From NCBI GenBank assembly GCA_023436225.1, contig JAEZKA010000056.1:62001-126000 (forward strand): a stretch of 64,000 nt of DNA, read 5' to 3'. Within the stretch, counting starts at the first letter, position 1; each line of letters opens with the position of its first letter. A program made the translations under genes and the position numbers. Positions 61,619 through 64,000 of this stretch are shown piece by piece. The notes below the pieces were generated by a model. That model saw only the letters and a list, made by a program, of their open reading frames with translations, did no database searches and was not told where the DNA came from. Source of the stretch: Bacillota bacterium (GTDB lineage Bacteria > Bacillota > Clostridia > Lachnospirales > Lachnospiraceae).

Positions 61619-62371
61619 ATGTTATCCGAATACAGTAATGACACAATTGCCGGCATGGTTAAAAGTAATCCTGATTTAGAGGCTCTCATTCAATCAATTA
61701 CAACCGCAAATAAGAAAACCACCTCGATGTTCGTTCATGAGCTTCGCAATCCTTTAGCCTTATTAAAGGGCACCATACAATATATCGAAATGAAGCAGCC
61801 CGAGGTAAAGAATTATAAATACTGGGACCAGGTACAGGAACTGATTAATGATATGGAGCGCATCATGCAGGACGCTTCCTTACTTAATAATTCGAATCAG
61901 CTTACAAAGGAGGATACTAACTTAATCTCCTTAATGGAAAATATCCTCGTTAGCTTTATGCCACAGGCAATTTCCGGAAATATTGACCTTACCCTTACCG
62001 TAGTTCCTGACAGCGAAGCTGCATTTATGAACTATCACTGTGATGGTGGTAAGCTGAAGCAGGTTTTTATCAATATACTTAAGAATGCCTTTGAGGCAAC
62101 ACAGCCAGGCAACTTTATACATATAGAGCTGACACAGCTTCCCGAATCAACCTCTTCCCCCTCCAAGCTTTCGATTGCTATCAGTAATAATGGTCATCCC
62201 ATTCCTGAGGAGGCTCTTGAGAGTATCTTCCAACCCTTTGTTACCTTTAAAAAGAACGGAACCGGAGTAGGTCTCGCTTTAGCCAGAAAAGTGATTGATC
62301 TGCATTATGGAAGCATCACTGTCGTATCAGACGAAGCCTGTACCAACTTTACGATTTTACTTCCGCGATAA
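61619..62371 (+). CDS. Soluble sensor histidine kinase
   Basis: 250 residues with no membrane segment and almost no sensor region. HisKA has His40 in FVHELRNPLALLKG; the ATPase domain has NILKNAFEA, ISNNGHPIP and NGTGVGLALARKVI. The layout is like the kinase cores that feed Spo0A in clostridia, or NtrB-type kinases. No response regulator is adjacent, so it is an orphan. The start has AGGGGGA upstream. Confidence 0.85.
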   Translation: MLSEYSNDTIAGMVKSNPDLEALIQSITTANKKTTSMFVHELRNPLALLKGTIQYIEMKQPEVKNYKYWDQVQELINDMERIMQDASLLNNSNQLTKEDTNLISLMENILVSFMPQAISGNIDLTLTVVPDSEAAFMNYHCDGGKLKQVFINILKNAFEATQPGNFIHIELTQLPESTSSPSKLSIAISNNGHPIPEEALESIFQPFVTFKKNGTGVGLALARKVIDLHYGSITVVSDEACTNFTILLPR

Positions 62372-62432
62372 TTAAATCCTTACATGGAATACCTATCTTC
62401 CCTTTGTAGATCGCCTTTTATTTTCACACTGA

Positions 62433-63437
62433 TTACGATAGAATATTAAACTGAAAGACCTGGTCAAAGGAACGAAGGGTTTTAAAATTACCTTTAGCCG
62501 TCAAATCACCGGACATAAATGCCCCCTGGAAGGTAATCCTGCCCAACACCAATTTGTTCATTACTGCGTGTGTCGTCTTTGCAACTACATCGGCATCTGG
62601 TTTCTCGCCATAATAGCATTTGAGACGTTTATTATCAATCTCAACCACAAGATTCTTCTTCTTATCAGAAAGCTGTATGGAATAGGAAGCAACAAAGTCA
62701 TCCAGAGGATGGAAGTTATCCTTTAAATTCTTAATAAATTCCTGGCCGCCTTCCCCGTCTCCACCTGTATCCAGCATTTCCTTAAATAACTGGGTTAGCT
62801 CCTCAATATCCTCTTTCTGCTTCTTTACATAGGTATCATCTGAGACATAAACCGATAGCTGCTCACTCTCCTGGGGCGTGAGCGTAATCGAGCTACTGCG
62901 AAGGACATTCTGCTTAATTGCAGCATTACTGGTAGGAAGCGTCTTCGTCTTTTGGTGAATGGTACGATAGAAGGCTTCCGCTTTCTTCTCTATTATATCT
63001 AAATAATCCTTGTTTGTCTCAAAGTCTACATGATCCTCCACATAGGCTCCCAGACCACTGACCGGAAGTCCTCCCAAGGTCTCCCAAGCCTTTATCATGT
63101 AAAGCTCCGCATCTCTCTCTCCATAGGTATTCGCTATGGCTACGGGAAGCATATAAAGCTTACCGATCTTATCCTTATCTGCGTAAAGCCAGCAGGCATC
63201 CAGAAACTGCTGCATTAGACCGCCGATTCCGAACCACTCTACGGTGGTTGCCAGAATAACACCATCCGCTTCCTTTAAGGTCTTAGGAAGCATTGATATT
63301 GCATTCTTCTCTTCATAGAGGTTGTACCGGGTAACCTGTACCCGAAGCTCCTCCAATACTGTAGTAAGCTTACTCATTACATAGAGTGTCGGATCTTCAA
63401 TTAATCCTCTCCCTCCGTAATAGATATTAATTTTCAT
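62433..63437 (-). CDS. Flavodoxin-like NAD(P)H reductase fused to an SCP2 domain
   Basis: 334 residues. The N-terminal part (about 1-170) is a flavodoxin-like FMN fold (INIYYGGRG, ILATTVEWFGIGG, LPVAIANTYGE). A helical linker (about 180-230) follows, then an SCP2 sterol-carrier-like domain (about 240-334, with KTTHAVMNKLVLGRITFQGAF and FMSGDLTAKG). SCP2 domains bind lipids or other hydrophobic ligands, so it may reduce a bound hydrophobic substrate. The start has GGAGGAG upstream. The substrate is unknown. Confidence 0.82.
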   Translation of the reverse strand: MKINIYYGGRGLIEDPTLYVMSKLTTVLEELRVQVTRYNLYEEKNAISMLPKTLKEADGVILATTVEWFGIGGLMQQFLDACWLYADKDKIGKLYMLPVAIANTYGERDAELYMIKAWETLGGLPVSGLGAYVEDHVDFETNKDYLDIIEKKAEAFYRTIHQKTKTLPTSNAAIKQNVLRSSSITLTPQESEQLSVYVSDDTYVKKQKEDIEELTQLFKEMLDTGGDGEGGQEFIKNLKDNFHPLDDFVASYSIQLSDKKKNLVVEIDNKRLKCYYGEKPDADVVAKTTHAVMNKLVLGRITFQGAFMSGDLTAKGNFKTLRSFDQVFQFNILS

Positions 63438-63552
63438 GCAATAACCTCTCCTCCTGCTGTAGATATCTAACTATTTACTAAACTTTATCCATGCTGCTAT
63501 GGTAAGCAGCCTCTTTATTCAATCGTGCACTCCAAATTCACAGCATAAATAC

Positions 63553-64000
63553 TCATATATTTTGTGATGGTTGATCGATCCCCGTTCTTTTACTGGAACG
63601 ACGATATACGAGAGCCGATAATAATATACCCGCCAAAAATCCTCCGACATGGGCTGCCATATCAATCTGTGTATTAACAATACCTCCATAGAGACTGAAG
63701 ATAGCGAACAGCGCCATCTGTCTTGCACTGATATCCTCCAATCGTCCACGGTTAATTGCTACGATAAACAGCATGGCACCTACTACACCGAAGATGGCAC
63801 CGGAGGCACCGATGGAGAACGTTGAATTCCCAATCAGGTATTGGCCATTTTCCTTCCACATATTATAACTGATGGAGGTTATCCCTGCAATAATACCCGT
63901 ACCAAAATAAAGGAAAAGGTATTTTAGCTTGCCGACTGCCCGTTCTAAATTATCACCAACGAATAACAACACCAGCATATTATTGAAGAGATGTTCAAAA
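63553..64000 (-). CDS. Rhomboid-family intramembrane serine protease (5' end outside the window)
   Basis: The frame continues to the right edge: seven codons upstream of the ATG at 63978 read FEHLFNN, the conserved HxxxN region of the family, so the gene starts beyond 64000. Visible parts are FVGDNLER, the nucleophile motif GASGAIFG, and the catalytic His in AAHVGGFLAGILL. Four or five membrane segments are in view. It cleaves membrane-spanning substrates in the membrane. Only the C-terminal 141 residues plus these seven codons are seen. Confidence 0.9.
   Translation of the reverse strand, partial: FEHLFNNMLVLLFVGDNLERAVGKLKYLFLYFGTGIIAGITSISYNMWKENGQYLIGNSTFSIGASGAIFGVVGAMLFIVAINRGRLEDISARQMALFAIFSLYGGIVNTQIDMAAHVGGFLAGILLSALVYRRSSKRTGIDQPSQNI

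Noticed and set aside
1..64000. CRISPR arrays, tRNA or rRNA genes, prophage structural genes
   Set aside because: No regularly spaced repeats, no cloverleaf-like or rRNA-like stretches and no phage structural genes were seen on either strand.

Overview
The window is low-GC DNA from a spore-forming, motile, anaerobic Firmicute, most likely a member of the Lachnospiraceae (Lachnoclostridium/Anaerocolumna type). The grounds are: strong AGGAGG-type ribosome sites throughout, a SpoIID-family protein and a LysM/GH18 spore-germination-type protein, MotAB and CheA/CheW/MCP with no flagellar genes beside them, many lipoproteins with a clean lipobox, a clostridial-type MurG, and plant-sugar functions (GH36 alpha-galactosidase, DUF4838 protein). 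This is an inference from gene content; no rRNA or tRNA gene is visible.

Layout. 0-5 kb: a DUF4838 glycosidase-like gene followed by ROK and LacI regulators. 4.9-11 kb: minus-strand lipoproteins, a nucleotidyltransferase, a double GNAT protein, and a TetR regulator with an S8-protease lipoprotein. 11.2-15.7 kb: cheA-cheW-mcp. 15.85-16.75 kb: a short tyrosine recombinase gene between two inverted 28-bp dif-like sites (26 of 28 bases identical), which looks like a self-contained invertible cassette next to the cheA operon; this is the most unusual item in the window. 17-23.3 kb: a PNPOx-like protein, a serine hydrolase, two overlapping paralogues of unknown function, a CYP152-type P450 peroxygenase, and motAB. 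23.5-29.4 kb: a KdpDE-like two-component pair, a LysR/YeiH divergent pair, and a second S8 lipoprotein. 29.5-37.7 kb: two FtsX-type ABC systems. One has a giant coiled-coil permease; the other resembles HrtBA and is co-transcribed with a two-component system whose kinase has almost no extracellular loop. 38-47 kb: peptidase T, a sugar isomerase-like TIM barrel, a MATE exporter, GH36, and an ABC-F protein. 48-58 kb: cell-wall and surface genes, including a LysM-GH18 protein and a SpoIID-like protein that both lack their catalytic Glu, a NodB deacetylase, and a MoxR-DUF58-transglutaminase operon. 58-64 kb: housekeeping genes (MTA/SAH nucleosidase, TSCPD protein and MurG behind a leader with a terminator, HIT protein, soluble kinase, flavodoxin-SCP2 protein, and a partial rhomboid protease).

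Several start codons given here differ from the longest open frame. In each case an upstream ribosome-binding site decided the choice. Many operons end in clear hairpin terminators, and seven of these hairpins fall into two sequence families that recur in the window.
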